NCBI GenBank assembly: GCA_023390555.1
Contig: JAEWCQ010000014.1
Location: 124,001 to 188,000, forward strand
DNA: 64,000 nt
Reading direction: 5' to 3'
Source of the DNA: Bacillota bacterium
Lineage (GTDB): Bacteria; Bacillota; Clostridia; Lachnospirales; Lachnospiraceae
Shown: one piece after another, positions 1 to 7,086 of the stretch
How the letters are laid out: each line of letters opens with the position of its first letter
Position numbering within the stretch: the stretch's first letter is position 1
Notes under the pieces: generated by a model
Told to the model about the DNA's origin: nothing
What the model saw: only the letters and a program-made list of their open reading frames with translations
Databases searched by the model: none
Made by a program: the position numbers and the translations under genes

Positions 1-303
1 GCAGTAACAAAACAGGTGGCCGGGAAACAGCTTGCAGCTGCGTACTCCTGGGTAACCTGTGATACTGAAAATGTGTTGGTTGAGGTAGTCAAGCAGGCAG
101 AAGATGACACGGCGGTTATCGTTCGATGCTATGAATGCTATAACCGCAGAAGCAATGTGAGTCTGCACTTTGACTGCCCGGTAGAATTGGTCAGTGCATG
201 TAATATGCTGGAGCATCAGGAAAATGATATGACTGTTTCAAATGGAACGATTACATTTGATATGAAACCGTTCGAGATAAAAACCTTTAAGTTATATTTG
301 TAA
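1..303 (+). CDS. Alpha-mannosidase (GH38 type), C-terminal end only
   Basis: The reading frame is open from the first base, so the gene starts before the window. The last ~100 residues are a beta-rich tail with NMLEHQENDMTV followed by KPFEIKTFKLYL. This matches the end of bacterial family 38 alpha-mannosidases, where the last beta domain finishes with a PFEIRTLRL-like strand. The catalytic domain lies outside the window, so activity cannot be judged. The assignment rests on the tail pattern alone; another large glycosidase with the same terminal beta domain is possible. A weak hairpin follows the stop. Confidence 0.6.
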   Translation, partial: AVTKQVAGKQLAAAYSWVTCDTENVLVEVVKQAEDDTAVIVRCYECYNRRSNVSLHFDCPVELVSACNMLEHQENDMTVSNGTITFDMKPFEIKTFKLYL

Positions 304-308
304 TTGTG

Positions 309-337
309 GGTCCGGTTATCCGAAAGGTTAGCCGGAT
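309..337 (+). terminator. Hairpin after the mannosidase gene
   Basis: CCGGTTATCC-GAAA-GGTTAGCCGG forms a stem of about ten pairs with one mismatch and one wobble, closed by a GAAA tetraloop. The following tract (TCTTTGCTT) is only partly T-rich, so this is a probable but not ideal intrinsic terminator. Confidence 0.5.
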
Positions 338-439
338 CTTTGCTTATGGACTTTAGTCTGACTTCGGATGCAAAGCAGCCGGAGTCAATCAACCACCCGC
401 TATGCGGGTGCGTATCGAATGTTATACAAAACGGTTAGC

Positions 440-586
440 CAAGTAACGTTGACCCTTTCTGTGAAGCAGGCATTGCTTGCAGCCAGAGCAGATGCTTCTT
501 ATGTTTCTCCGATTCTGGGAAGACTCGATTTAGTTAAATCTGTCAGCTATTTGAGGACAGAATACGCAGCGTACTATGAAAATTAA
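440..586 (+). pseudogene. Remnant of a transaldolase / fructose-6-phosphate aldolase gene
   Basis: The translation VTLTLSVKQALLAARADASYVSPILGRLD resembles the family segment in which a strand is followed by QALLAAxAGAxYVSPFxGRLDD, near the C-terminal part of the small transaldolases (TalC/FSA). Neither the upstream half of the barrel with the Schiff-base lysine nor the remaining C-terminus is present. The frame upstream (from about 368) does not resemble the enzyme, and the frame ends at 586. I infer a decayed fragment left by recombination. No convincing ribosome site precedes it. Confidence 0.55.
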
Positions 587-694
587 TAGTAACTAATAAA
601 TTTGCTGATATATTTTATTTGCTAAGAAAAAGCAATATAATGACTGAAAGCTTAATAAATGAAGCAAAGCAAATAAAATCAGGAGGCAACAAAT

Positions 695-985
695 ATGAAA
701 GTTAATGCTTATTTGGAAATTACAATGAAAATTGCTGGCGAAAATCGTCAAGCTGCGGCAAAGGTCTATACAGATTATCGCGGACCTTTCCTCAATACAA
801 TTAAAGGTGCACTTACAAAGGATTTGCTGATTAGAGATGAAGATGTGCAAGTATTACATGGATTTGAAAGCGTGGAAACTGCACAGGCATACCTTAACAG
901 CGATATGTTTCAAAATGATGTATTTGTTGGATTAAGACCACTATGGAGTTCGGATCCTGATGTGAAAATTTATGCAGTTGCCTAG
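695..985 (+). CDS. Small ABM-like (antibiotic biosynthesis monooxygenase fold) protein
   Basis: A 96-residue protein with an AGGAGG site 8 nt before the ATG. The pattern is an N-terminal strand (AYLEITMKI), helices, then AQAYLNSDMFQNDVFVGLRPL and a closing strand (VKIYAV). This fits the ferredoxin-like alpha/beta barrel fold of small dimeric ABM-domain or stress-responsive proteins. No catalytic residues are diagnostic and the substrate is unknown. It stands alone, with a strong terminator right after the stop, so it is probably monocistronic. Fold assignment is by pattern; function is not assigned. Confidence 0.5.
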   Translation: MKVNAYLEITMKIAGENRQAAAKVYTDYRGPFLNTIKGALTKDLLIRDEDVQVLHGFESVETAQAYLNSDMFQNDVFVGLRPLWSSDPDVKIYAVA

Positions 986-1005
986 TCTGGCACAAGAATG
1001 CAAGG

Positions 1006-1042
1006 GACATGTATCTAAGTATCATCTGGATACATGTCTTTT
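1006..1042 (+). terminator. Rho-independent terminator
   Basis: GACATGTATC pairs perfectly with GATACATGTC (10 bp, 13-nt loop), followed by TTTT. It lies 20 nt after the stop of the ABM-like gene. Confidence 0.8.
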
Positions 1043-1200
1043 CTGTTAAGCGAAAACAAATCCTTGAACACAAAGGATAGAAGACAAAATAAAAGAAGAA
1101 ACGTTATGTTTGCAGGCAGGATATTCACTGAAAAATGCAGAGCCAGGAGTCGTACCAATTCAAATCATGAATGTAATTTAGTTGTAAAGTGTTCTCTGTG

Positions 1201-1788
1201 TTATTCCAGAACGATATTCCATGCGCAATAGAGTAAAAATATTGCAAGAATCAGATTGATCCATTTATAGTGTTTATGGCAAAAAAATTGAAGTTTAATA
1301 CCTAGAAATGACCAAGTGAAAGCTGCAATACTTCCGACAGATACCGCGCCACCACCAGCCAGGAATAAACCGGATAATGAAGAGATATTTGGAATAAAAT
1401 ATGCCGTTATTAATGTTGTGATATAAAAATAGATTTTAACGTTTACAAGCTGTAATAAAAAACCTTCCCGGAAGGAGGGGGCTTTACTTCTTACATTACT
1501 ATCGGGCTTACTACGAAAAATTTGATATGCTAACCAAATCATATAGAGACAGCCTATGTATTTCAGAATTTCAAGCAAAGGAGATAGGTAGGTATTTAAT
1601 TGATATAGTGCGATTGTACATATAAACTGCACAAAAGCGTAACCAAAACAAATTCCCAGAATCATATGCTTACTTTTCTTCCAACCGAATTTACTTGTGG
1701 TATTTAGGGCTAAAATATTTCCGGGCCCTGGCGTGAATGAACTTGTTAACATATATCCGATTAATGTCGTTAATGTAGTGATAGCCAT
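1201..1788 (-). CDS. LysE/RhtB family amino-acid exporter
   Basis: Integral membrane exporter of the LysE superfamily, which pumps amino acids or related metabolites out of the cell. The N-terminal segment carries the family motif TPGPGN followed by a small-residue stretch. About six hydrophobic segments span the ~195 residues, the usual length and topology. The ATG at 1788 is chosen because a perfect AGGAGG lies 5 nt upstream; a GTG 15 nt further upstream would sit in front of that site. The gene is divergent from an HxlR regulator, and a 26-bp perfect palindrome touches its -35 box, so HxlR-controlled export is likely. The substrate is not predictable. Confidence 0.85.
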   Translation of the reverse strand: MAITTLTTLIGYMLTSSFTPGPGNILALNTTSKFGWKKSKHMILGICFGYAFVQFICTIALYQLNTYLSPLLEILKYIGCLYMIWLAYQIFRSKPDSNVRSKAPSFREGFLLQLVNVKIYFYITTLITAYFIPNISSLSGLFLAGGGAVSVGSIAAFTWSFLGIKLQFFCHKHYKWINLILAIFLLYCAWNIVLE

Positions 1789-1814
1789 TGTGTCCTCCTG
1801 CACTTAATTCCATT

Positions 1815-1868
1815 ATTATAGAAGGAAAATTATTCGCTAACAAGTAACTATTAAATTTAATAGTTACT
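1815..1868 (-). promoter_or_regulatory. Promoter of the LysE-type gene with palindromic operator
   Basis: On the minus strand a TTGTTA -35 (1838-1843) and a TATAAT -10 (1815-1820) are separated by 17 bp. A perfect 26-bp palindrome, AGTAACTATT-AAATTT-AATAGTTACT (1843-1868), abuts the -35 box. The half-site AGTAACTAT recurs in the divergent promoter at 1980-1988, which suggests a common regulator, most simply the adjacent HxlR protein. Confidence 0.7.
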
Positions 1869-1972
1869 CATAATTTTATTTATGACTTTCAATAATTGAG
1901 TGTAGTGTATATAATTCTAATAATATAATTCTTCGGTAAGAGGTGAAAGAGGAGCAGATACGATTGCTTTTG

Positions 1973-2001
1973 TTGACATAGTAACTATTGCTTAGTATAG
2001 T
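1973..2001 (+). promoter_or_regulatory. Promoter of the hxlR-type gene overlapping operator half-sites
   Basis: TTGACA (1973-1978), a 17-bp spacer and TATAGT (1996-2001). The spacer begins with TAGTAACTATT and a second TAGTAAC overlaps and follows the -10, the same sequence as the palindrome upstream of the LysE gene. Autoregulation is inferred. Confidence 0.7.
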
Positions 2002-2035
2002 AACATTGCTAACAAAAGTGGGTGGAGGAATTGAG

Positions 2036-2419
2036 ATGAAGTATGAACCAAAAATTGAAAAGGAAATTATGTGTCCGATTGAATATGGTCTTGATATATT
2101 TGGAGGTAAATGGAAGTCCCGGATATTATGTGTTCTATCGTCAAAAAAATTAATGAGATATAATGAAGTTAGAAAAGAGCTTGGAAACATTACAGATGCA
2201 GTGTTAGCATCTATGTTAAAAGAACTGCTTGCCGATGATATAATAATTCGGACTCAGTATAACGAGATTCCACCAAAGGTTGAATATTCCCTAACAGATA
2301 AAGGGAAGTCAGTGTTGCCAATTCTTCAAAGCATTTGCCAGTGGTCTAGAATGAATGCGGAGGAAGATTTAGATAAAAAACTGGCTCCTTGCAAGCAATG
2401 TCCTCAGTTGCATAATTAA
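2036..2419 (+). CDS. HxlR-family winged-helix transcriptional regulator
   Basis: A 127-residue HxlR/MarR-like winged helix. The N-terminus has the family CPIEYGLDIFGGKWKSRIL signature (conserved Cys before the first helix, then GGKW), followed by the helix-turn-helix (LxxMLKEL) and the wing with PPKVEYSLT. Family members often sense redox or electrophile stress through that cysteine. The ATG at 2036 is chosen over upstream frame extension because of the GGTGGAGG site just before it. The gene is divergent from a LysE exporter and shares repeated AGTAACTAT sites with it, so it probably controls both. Four extra cysteines sit near the C-terminus (CKQCP) and may also be redox-sensitive. Confidence 0.85.
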   Translation: MKYEPKIEKEIMCPIEYGLDIFGGKWKSRILCVLSSKKLMRYNEVRKELGNITDAVLASMLKELLADDIIIRTQYNEIPPKVEYSLTDKGKSVLPILQSICQWSRMNAEEDLDKKLAPCKQCPQLHN

Positions 2420-2659
2420 TATGATAGACGACAAAACATTATGAGATATGTGAAAAAGAAAATAAACTGCATCATTTATAGAGAGAAATAAAAAACTATG
2501 TAACATGAATAGATAGGTTAGATAGCTTTTTTATTTTTATAAATTTACCAGTCCATGTAAAATCGAGACTTGATCATACAGGAATGAAAACAGGGAAATA
2601 AACTGATTGAGAAGTAATAGGACCCAATGCTACAAATCCCTATGGAACAGGCAATGTAG

Positions 2660-3016
2660 TCATGGAAGTGACTCAATCGGATGACCAAATTCCATCTTTT
2701 TCCCCCACTCATGAATCAGATTCAATGCAAGCAGTAAATCATTACAGTTTTCAGTTAAGGAATACTCCACATGGGGAGGAATCGTATGATATTCAGTTCT
2801 TGTTACAATATGGTATTCCTCTAAAGACCGTAAGGAACGAGTTAGCATAATATTGGTAATTCCCGGGATATTGCGTTTCAGTTCATTGTAGCGAATACTG
2901 TTGGCCATGGATATTTCCCATATAATAGGAATTCGCCATTTCCCGCCGATAGCGTCCATCGCATTACGGACGGGGCAGTCCTTTTCCGGAATTGCGTTGT
3001 TAATTGAATGACTCAA
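2660..3016 (-). CDS. HxlR-family transcriptional regulator
   Basis: A 118-residue HxlR winged helix: CPVRNAMDAIGGKWRIPII, the HTH region (TNIMLTRSLRSLEE) and the wing PPHVEYSLT. The start is a TTG at 3016 preceded by GGAGGG at the right spacing; no ATG with a ribosome site is available in frame. It is divergent from an Old Yellow Enzyme gene 114 bp away. HxlR regulators commonly control a divergent flavin oxidoreductase involved in electrophile or quinone stress, which is the likely role here. Confidence 0.85.
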   Translation of the reverse strand: MSHSINNAIPEKDCPVRNAMDAIGGKWRIPIIWEISMANSIRYNELKRNIPGITNIMLTRSLRSLEEYHIVTRTEYHTIPPHVEYSLTENCNDLLLALNLIHEWGKKMEFGHPIESLP

Positions 3017-3038
3017 AAAATCCCTCCATCTAACTAAG

Positions 3039-3052
3039 GCACAAAAATGTGC
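3039..3052. promoter_or_regulatory. Inverted repeat between the hxlR-type gene and the OYE gene
   Basis: GCACA-AAAA-TGTGC, a perfect small palindrome in the 114-bp divergent intergenic region. It is a candidate operator for the HxlR protein; this is inferred from position only. Confidence 0.35.
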
Positions 3053-3130
3053 GTACTTGTTATTTTGTTTCTTGTATTTTAATATAACATTGAAAATATT
3101 ACAAGGATTATAGAAAAGGAGTGTTTCAAT

Positions 3131-4114
3131 TTGAGTAATTTATTTACAGAATTCAGTATTAAAAATCTTAAAATTAAAAATCATATTAGTGTTCCTCCCA
3201 TGGCAGTCGCTGTTTCTGATGAAGGGTACGTCACGCAAAAGATGATTGACCATTATAAAAAAATAGCACAGGGTGGTCCTGGACTCATTATTCAGGAAGC
3301 TACCTGTATTAACATGGATGGGAGATTTTCTGAGAAGCAGCTGGGAATATGGGATGATGACCATATTAAGGGACTTAAGCAGATCGTGGAAGCAGTTCAT
3401 AAAGAAGATTGTAAGATATTAATTCAAATACAGTATTCTGGACTTACCGGGATATCGGAAAACAGTCTGTCTCCAAGTCCTTATAAGCATGAAATATTTG
3501 GCAGATCCTACGAAGTGAAACAGGAAATGACGGTGGATGAAATCAAATCCATACAAAATGATTATGTCCAGGCGGCAAGAAGAGCTTATGAAGCAGGATA
3601 TGATGGAGTGGAATTACATGGAAGTCGCAGCTTTTTAATCTGTCAGTTTTTAAATAGCAGCGTCAATAAAAGAACAGATGCATACGGAAAGATTCCGGAA
3701 AAGTTTGCAATTGAGATTATAGACGCTATTCGAGACATTATACCGGATGATTTCCTTGTGGGTATCCGCTTAGGTGGCTTTGAATCAACATTAGAAGACG
3801 GTATCCTGCATGCGCAGGCTATGGAAAATTGCGGAGCGGACTTTGTTGACATTGGGGATGGATTTTTCGGAGAGCAGGATGCACGGGTCAGTGAGGGATA
3901 TCCTTATTCACATACGATATATGCAGCCGAAAAAATCAAAGCCAAGGTCATGATTCCGGTGTTTGCCGTAGGAGGAATAAAAACGGGAGAGCAGGCGGAA
4001 GAGATCTTTGCCAACACAAAGGTTGATATTATGAATGTCGGCAGAGCATTTTTAGAAAATGCTAATTGGGCAAATGAGGTGAAAGAAAAAGCAGATAGAA
4101 ACAATAGGAACTGA
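3131..4114 (+). CDS. Old Yellow Enzyme family NAD(P)H:flavin oxidoreductase
   Basis: An FMN-dependent TIM-barrel ene-reductase-like enzyme of 327 residues, without the C-terminal Fe-S/FAD part of 2,4-dienoyl-CoA reductases. The start FTEFSIKNLKIKNHISVPPM is typical, as are QFLNSSVNKRTDAYG and the phosphate-binding end VGGIKTGEQAEE plus VGRAF. The usual HGAHGYL substrate-binding segment reads HGSRSFL, so the second histidine is replaced and specificity may be altered. The start is a TTG with AAAGGAG upstream. The gene is divergent from an HxlR regulator that probably controls it, and a hairpin terminator follows. Confidence 0.85.
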   Translation: MSNLFTEFSIKNLKIKNHISVPPMAVAVSDEGYVTQKMIDHYKKIAQGGPGLIIQEATCINMDGRFSEKQLGIWDDDHIKGLKQIVEAVHKEDCKILIQIQYSGLTGISENSLSPSPYKHEIFGRSYEVKQEMTVDEIKSIQNDYVQAARRAYEAGYDGVELHGSRSFLICQFLNSSVNKRTDAYGKIPEKFAIEIIDAIRDIIPDDFLVGIRLGGFESTLEDGILHAQAMENCGADFVDIGDGFFGEQDARVSEGYPYSHTIYAAEKIKAKVMIPVFAVGGIKTGEQAEEIFANTKVDIMNVGRAFLENANWANEVKEKADRNNRN

Positions 4115-4151
4115 AAATTATATACTAAAAATTGTAAAGCGAATACAAAGG

Positions 4152-4196
4152 GTTGCAGCTGTTTATCATAAGATGAACAACTGCAATTCTTGTTTT
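4152..4196 (+). terminator. Rho-independent terminator after the OYE gene
   Basis: GTTGCAG-c-TGTT pairs with AACA-a-CTGCAAT around a 12-nt loop, followed by TCTTGTTTT. It separates the oxidoreductase from the sugar operon. Confidence 0.6.
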
Positions 4197-4307
4197 GGAG
4201 AATAATTAATCTGACAGGTAGCGAAATATATTGCTGAATGAAGTAGCAATCTCAGAGCAGACAAACAGCTGTGGTGTCCATATTTTTGCACATCCAACAG
4301 GCAAAAA

Positions 4308-4324
4308 ATTGAATTTCTTTCAAT
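4308..4324 (+). promoter_or_regulatory. Inverted repeat upstream of the sugar operon (possible operator)
   Basis: ATTGAA-TTTCT-TTCAAT, a perfect 6-bp inverted repeat 43 bp before the GH32 start. The position suits an operator. It does not match the usual cre consensus, so the regulator is not identified. No textbook promoter was found; a TAAAAT at 4337 is a possible -10. Confidence 0.35.
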
Positions 4325-4367
4325 AAATATATGCGGTAAAATGACCTCAATGAAAGGAGAGAGCAGA

Positions 4368-5678
4368 ATGAAACCCAAATATCATATTGCACCAGATCAG
4401 GGGTTCTTAAATGATCCAAATGGGCTTGCGCAATTCGGCGGAACATATCATGTGTTTTATCAATGGATGCCGGAGGTAACGCCTCAGGGCAGCAAGAGAT
4501 GGCGGCACTGTGTATCGGAGGATCTGATTCACTGGTCGGATGAAGGCTGCGGCCTGGAGCCAAACGAGTGGTATGAGAGAAATGGATGCTACTCAGGTTC
4601 GGGTATTACAGATCACGAAAAATATTATCTGTTTTATACAGGCAATGTCAGAAATACACAGGGAGAACGAGAAACCTATCAGTGTGTTGCTGTTTCTGAG
4701 GACGGTGTAACATTTCAAAAAGAAGGTCCTGTTGTATATCTGCCGGAGGCGTACACGCCCCATTTTCGAGATCCCAAGGTTTGGAAAAAGGATGGACGTT
4801 ACTGGATGGTAGTAGGTGCACAGACCAAAGAATTATGTGGAAATGTAGCCCTGCTTGTATCAGACGACCTCCGGGAATGGAGCTGGAAGGGGAGCCTTCT
4901 GGATAAATCCATGGATTGGGGATATATGTGTGAATGCCCTGACTTTATGGAGATTGACGAACGTGAGTTTCTGGTAGTCAGCAGACAGAAAACAGAAGGC
5001 TGCAGAGGATTGGTTTTGGAAGGCAGGATGGATTACCTGAATGGAAAATTTACGGTACATCCGGCTTCGGAAAAACTACTGGATGAGGGATTTGACTTTT
5101 ATGCTCCGCAGAGTTTTGTGGATGAATCCGACAGAAGACTTTTGTTTGGATGGCTTGGAGCAGGAGAGTTAGATTATCAGATGAAACAGCCTACCGTACA
5201 GGAGGGCTGGCTCCATACACTGACGATTCCAAGAGAGCTGTTTGTGTGTCGTGGAGAACTCTGCCAAAGACCTGCAAAAGAGTTGGAGGGATTGAGAAAA
5301 GAAGAGCAAATCATGGAGGAAACTGGCAACTTTTCCATTGATCGAGGTTCATGGAGTCTTGAATTCTTTGGAGAGAAGCTAAGTGAACAGTCAGTATCCT
5401 TTGACTTCGGAGAGATGTTGAAAATCCATTATCAGAAGGAACAGAAGGTCCTTCGAATTAAACGTAAAAGCTGGATTGGTTCAGAATATGATGAAAAGGA
5501 GCTCTCTCTATCTGGATTGGAACAGATCCGAGTATTCCTGGATCAATCCACTGCAGAGATTTTTGTAAATCAAGGTGAAAGGGTATTTACGTGCAAGGTA
5601 TTTTTTGACGGAAACACAGAAATTAAAGTTAGTACAAAAGATAAAATCAAAATAAGTACATGGTTCATGGAGGGGTAG
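4368..5678 (+). CDS. scrB: Sucrose-6-phosphate hydrolase / beta-fructofuranosidase (GH32)
   Basis: Hydrolyses phosphorylated sucrose delivered by the PTS to glucose-6-phosphate and fructose. All three GH32 catalytic elements are visible: the nucleophile in FLNDPNG (D16), the transition-state stabiliser in FRDPK and the acid/base in ECPDF. It is a 436-residue cytosolic protein with no signal peptide, made of a five-bladed propeller and a C-terminal beta-sandwich. The ATG at 4368 follows AAAGGAGAG; an ATG at 4341 lies upstream of that site and is rejected. First gene of the operon; the EIIBC transporter starts 6 nt after its stop. Confidence 0.9.
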   Translation: MKPKYHIAPDQGFLNDPNGLAQFGGTYHVFYQWMPEVTPQGSKRWRHCVSEDLIHWSDEGCGLEPNEWYERNGCYSGSGITDHEKYYLFYTGNVRNTQGERETYQCVAVSEDGVTFQKEGPVVYLPEAYTPHFRDPKVWKKDGRYWMVVGAQTKELCGNVALLVSDDLREWSWKGSLLDKSMDWGYMCECPDFMEIDEREFLVVSRQKTEGCRGLVLEGRMDYLNGKFTVHPASEKLLDEGFDFYAPQSFVDESDRRLLFGWLGAGELDYQMKQPTVQEGWLHTLTIPRELFVCRGELCQRPAKELEGLRKEEQIMEETGNFSIDRGSWSLEFFGEKLSEQSVSFDFGEMLKIHYQKEQKVLRIKRKSWIGSEYDEKELSLSGLEQIRVFLDQSTAEIFVNQGERVFTCKVFFDGNTEIKVSTKDKIKISTWFMEG

Positions 5679-5684
5679 AAGACA

Positions 5685-7085
5685 ATGGCTAAGACACCAG
5701 ATTATAAAAAAATAGCAGAACAGATTATTGAAGTGGTGGGAGGTGCTGAGAATATTATTTCAGCAGCACATTGCGCCACAAGACTGCGTTTGATTGTAAA
5801 AAACAGAGATATTATCGATGATAAGAAAGTAGAAGAAATTGAAATTGTAAAGGGATGCTTTTTTACAGCCGGACAATATCAGATTATTTTAGGAACGGGT
5901 ATCGTGAATAAAGTTTTTGATGAAGTAATGAAATTGAATGTTTCCGGATCATCGAAAAATGAACAGGCTGCGGCTGCAGCAAAGAATGGGAATGCGCTTC
6001 AGCGTTTGGTTCGTATGTTCGCAGATGTGTTCGTTCCAATTATTCCTGTCATGGTTGCAACTGGCCTTTTCATGGGACTTCGTGGATTCTTGACACAAGA
6101 TGCGTTGCTTGCATTTTTCGGGACATCCTCGGCAGAAATCCCACAACAGTTTTTACAGTTTACTCAGATATTGACAGATACAGCCTTCGGTTTCCTTCCG
6201 GTTCTTGTTTGCTGGTCGGCATTTAAGAAATTTGGCGGGTCGCCAGTGCTAGGTATTGTAATAGGTCTGATGCTGGTAAGTAATATCCTCCCTACATCCT
6301 GGGATGTGGCGCAGGGAAATGCAGATCCAATGATTTTCTTTGGATTTATTAAAGTAAATGGATATCAGAGTTCGGTTCTTCCTGCGTTTATTGTGGGCTT
6401 CCTGGGTTCTAAAATTGAACAGTGGCTGCATGATCATGTAGTAAATGCACTGGATTTGATTGTTACGCCTTTTGTTACAGTTCTTACCTCGCTATGCCTT
6501 GGCTTATTTATTGTAGGACCTATTTTCCATTCTGTGGAAATGGCATTAGTCAGTGTTGTCACATGGTTGTTTGGTCTTCCGTTCGGAATCGGCGGATTTA
6601 TCTGGGGCGCTTTATGTCAGGTGATTGTTATAACCGGTATTCATCATGCATTGAACCTTGTTGAAATTGAAATGCTTGCAGCAACAAAATGGAATCCTGT
6701 GAATCCGGTAGGCTCCTGTGGTATTGTAGCTCAGGCTGGAGCAGCGATCGCTGTTGCGGTAAAATCTAAATCGGTAAAAATGAAATCACTTGCATATCCA
6801 TCTTCCGTATCTGCATTATTAGGTATCACCGAGCCGGCAATTTTCGGTGTTAACTTACGACTGGTTAATCCGTTTATCTTTGGCTGTATCGGTGGTGGTG
6901 TCGGTGGATGGCTGGCAGCAATCCTGAATCTGAGAGGAACAGGTATGTCTATTACAGGTATTCCAGGTATGCTGTTATATCTGAACGGACAATTTCCACT
7001 CTATGTTCTCGTAAATGCGATTGCATTTGCAGTAGCATTCGTACTCACATATTTATTCGGAGTGAAAGGTGAAGTTGAGGAATAA
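5685..7085 (+). CDS. scrA: PTS EIIBC, sucrose/beta-glucoside type, no EIIA domain
   Basis: Phosphoenolpyruvate-dependent sugar permease. The EIIB domain occupies residues ~1-80 with the phosphorylatable cysteine in AHCATRLRL (C30). The EIIC domain (~105-460) has about ten membrane segments and the conserved ITGIHHALN and GITEPAIFG motifs of the glucose/sucrose family. There is no fused EIIA, so phosphate must come from a separate EIIA, most likely the one at 11589. Neighbouring GH32 suggests sucrose, and GH3 suggests beta-glucosides as an alternative or second substrate. Membrane-located, RBS GGAGGGGTAG. Confidence 0.87.
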   Translation: MAKTPDYKKIAEQIIEVVGGAENIISAAHCATRLRLIVKNRDIIDDKKVEEIEIVKGCFFTAGQYQIILGTGIVNKVFDEVMKLNVSGSSKNEQAAAAAKNGNALQRLVRMFADVFVPIIPVMVATGLFMGLRGFLTQDALLAFFGTSSAEIPQQFLQFTQILTDTAFGFLPVLVCWSAFKKFGGSPVLGIVIGLMLVSNILPTSWDVAQGNADPMIFFGFIKVNGYQSSVLPAFIVGFLGSKIEQWLHDHVVNALDLIVTPFVTVLTSLCLGLFIVGPIFHSVEMALVSVVTWLFGLPFGIGGFIWGALCQVIVITGIHHALNLVEIEMLAATKWNPVNPVGSCGIVAQAGAAIAVAVKSKSVKMKSLAYPSSVSALLGITEPAIFGVNLRLVNPFIFGCIGGGVGGWLAAILNLRGTGMSITGIPGMLLYLNGQFPLYVLVNAIAFAVAFVLTYLFGVKGEVEE

Positions 7086-7086
7086 A

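Noticed and set aside
368..440. Upstream half of the 72-codon frame at 368-586 as a true N-terminus
   Set aside because: No ribosome site and no similarity to transaldolases before about 440; treated as part of a decayed region.
2604..2850. Plus-strand frame reading VIGPNATNPYGTGNVV and onward
   Set aside because: It mostly overlaps the well-supported HxlR gene on the other strand and lacks a start with a ribosome site; possibly a trace of an older gene.
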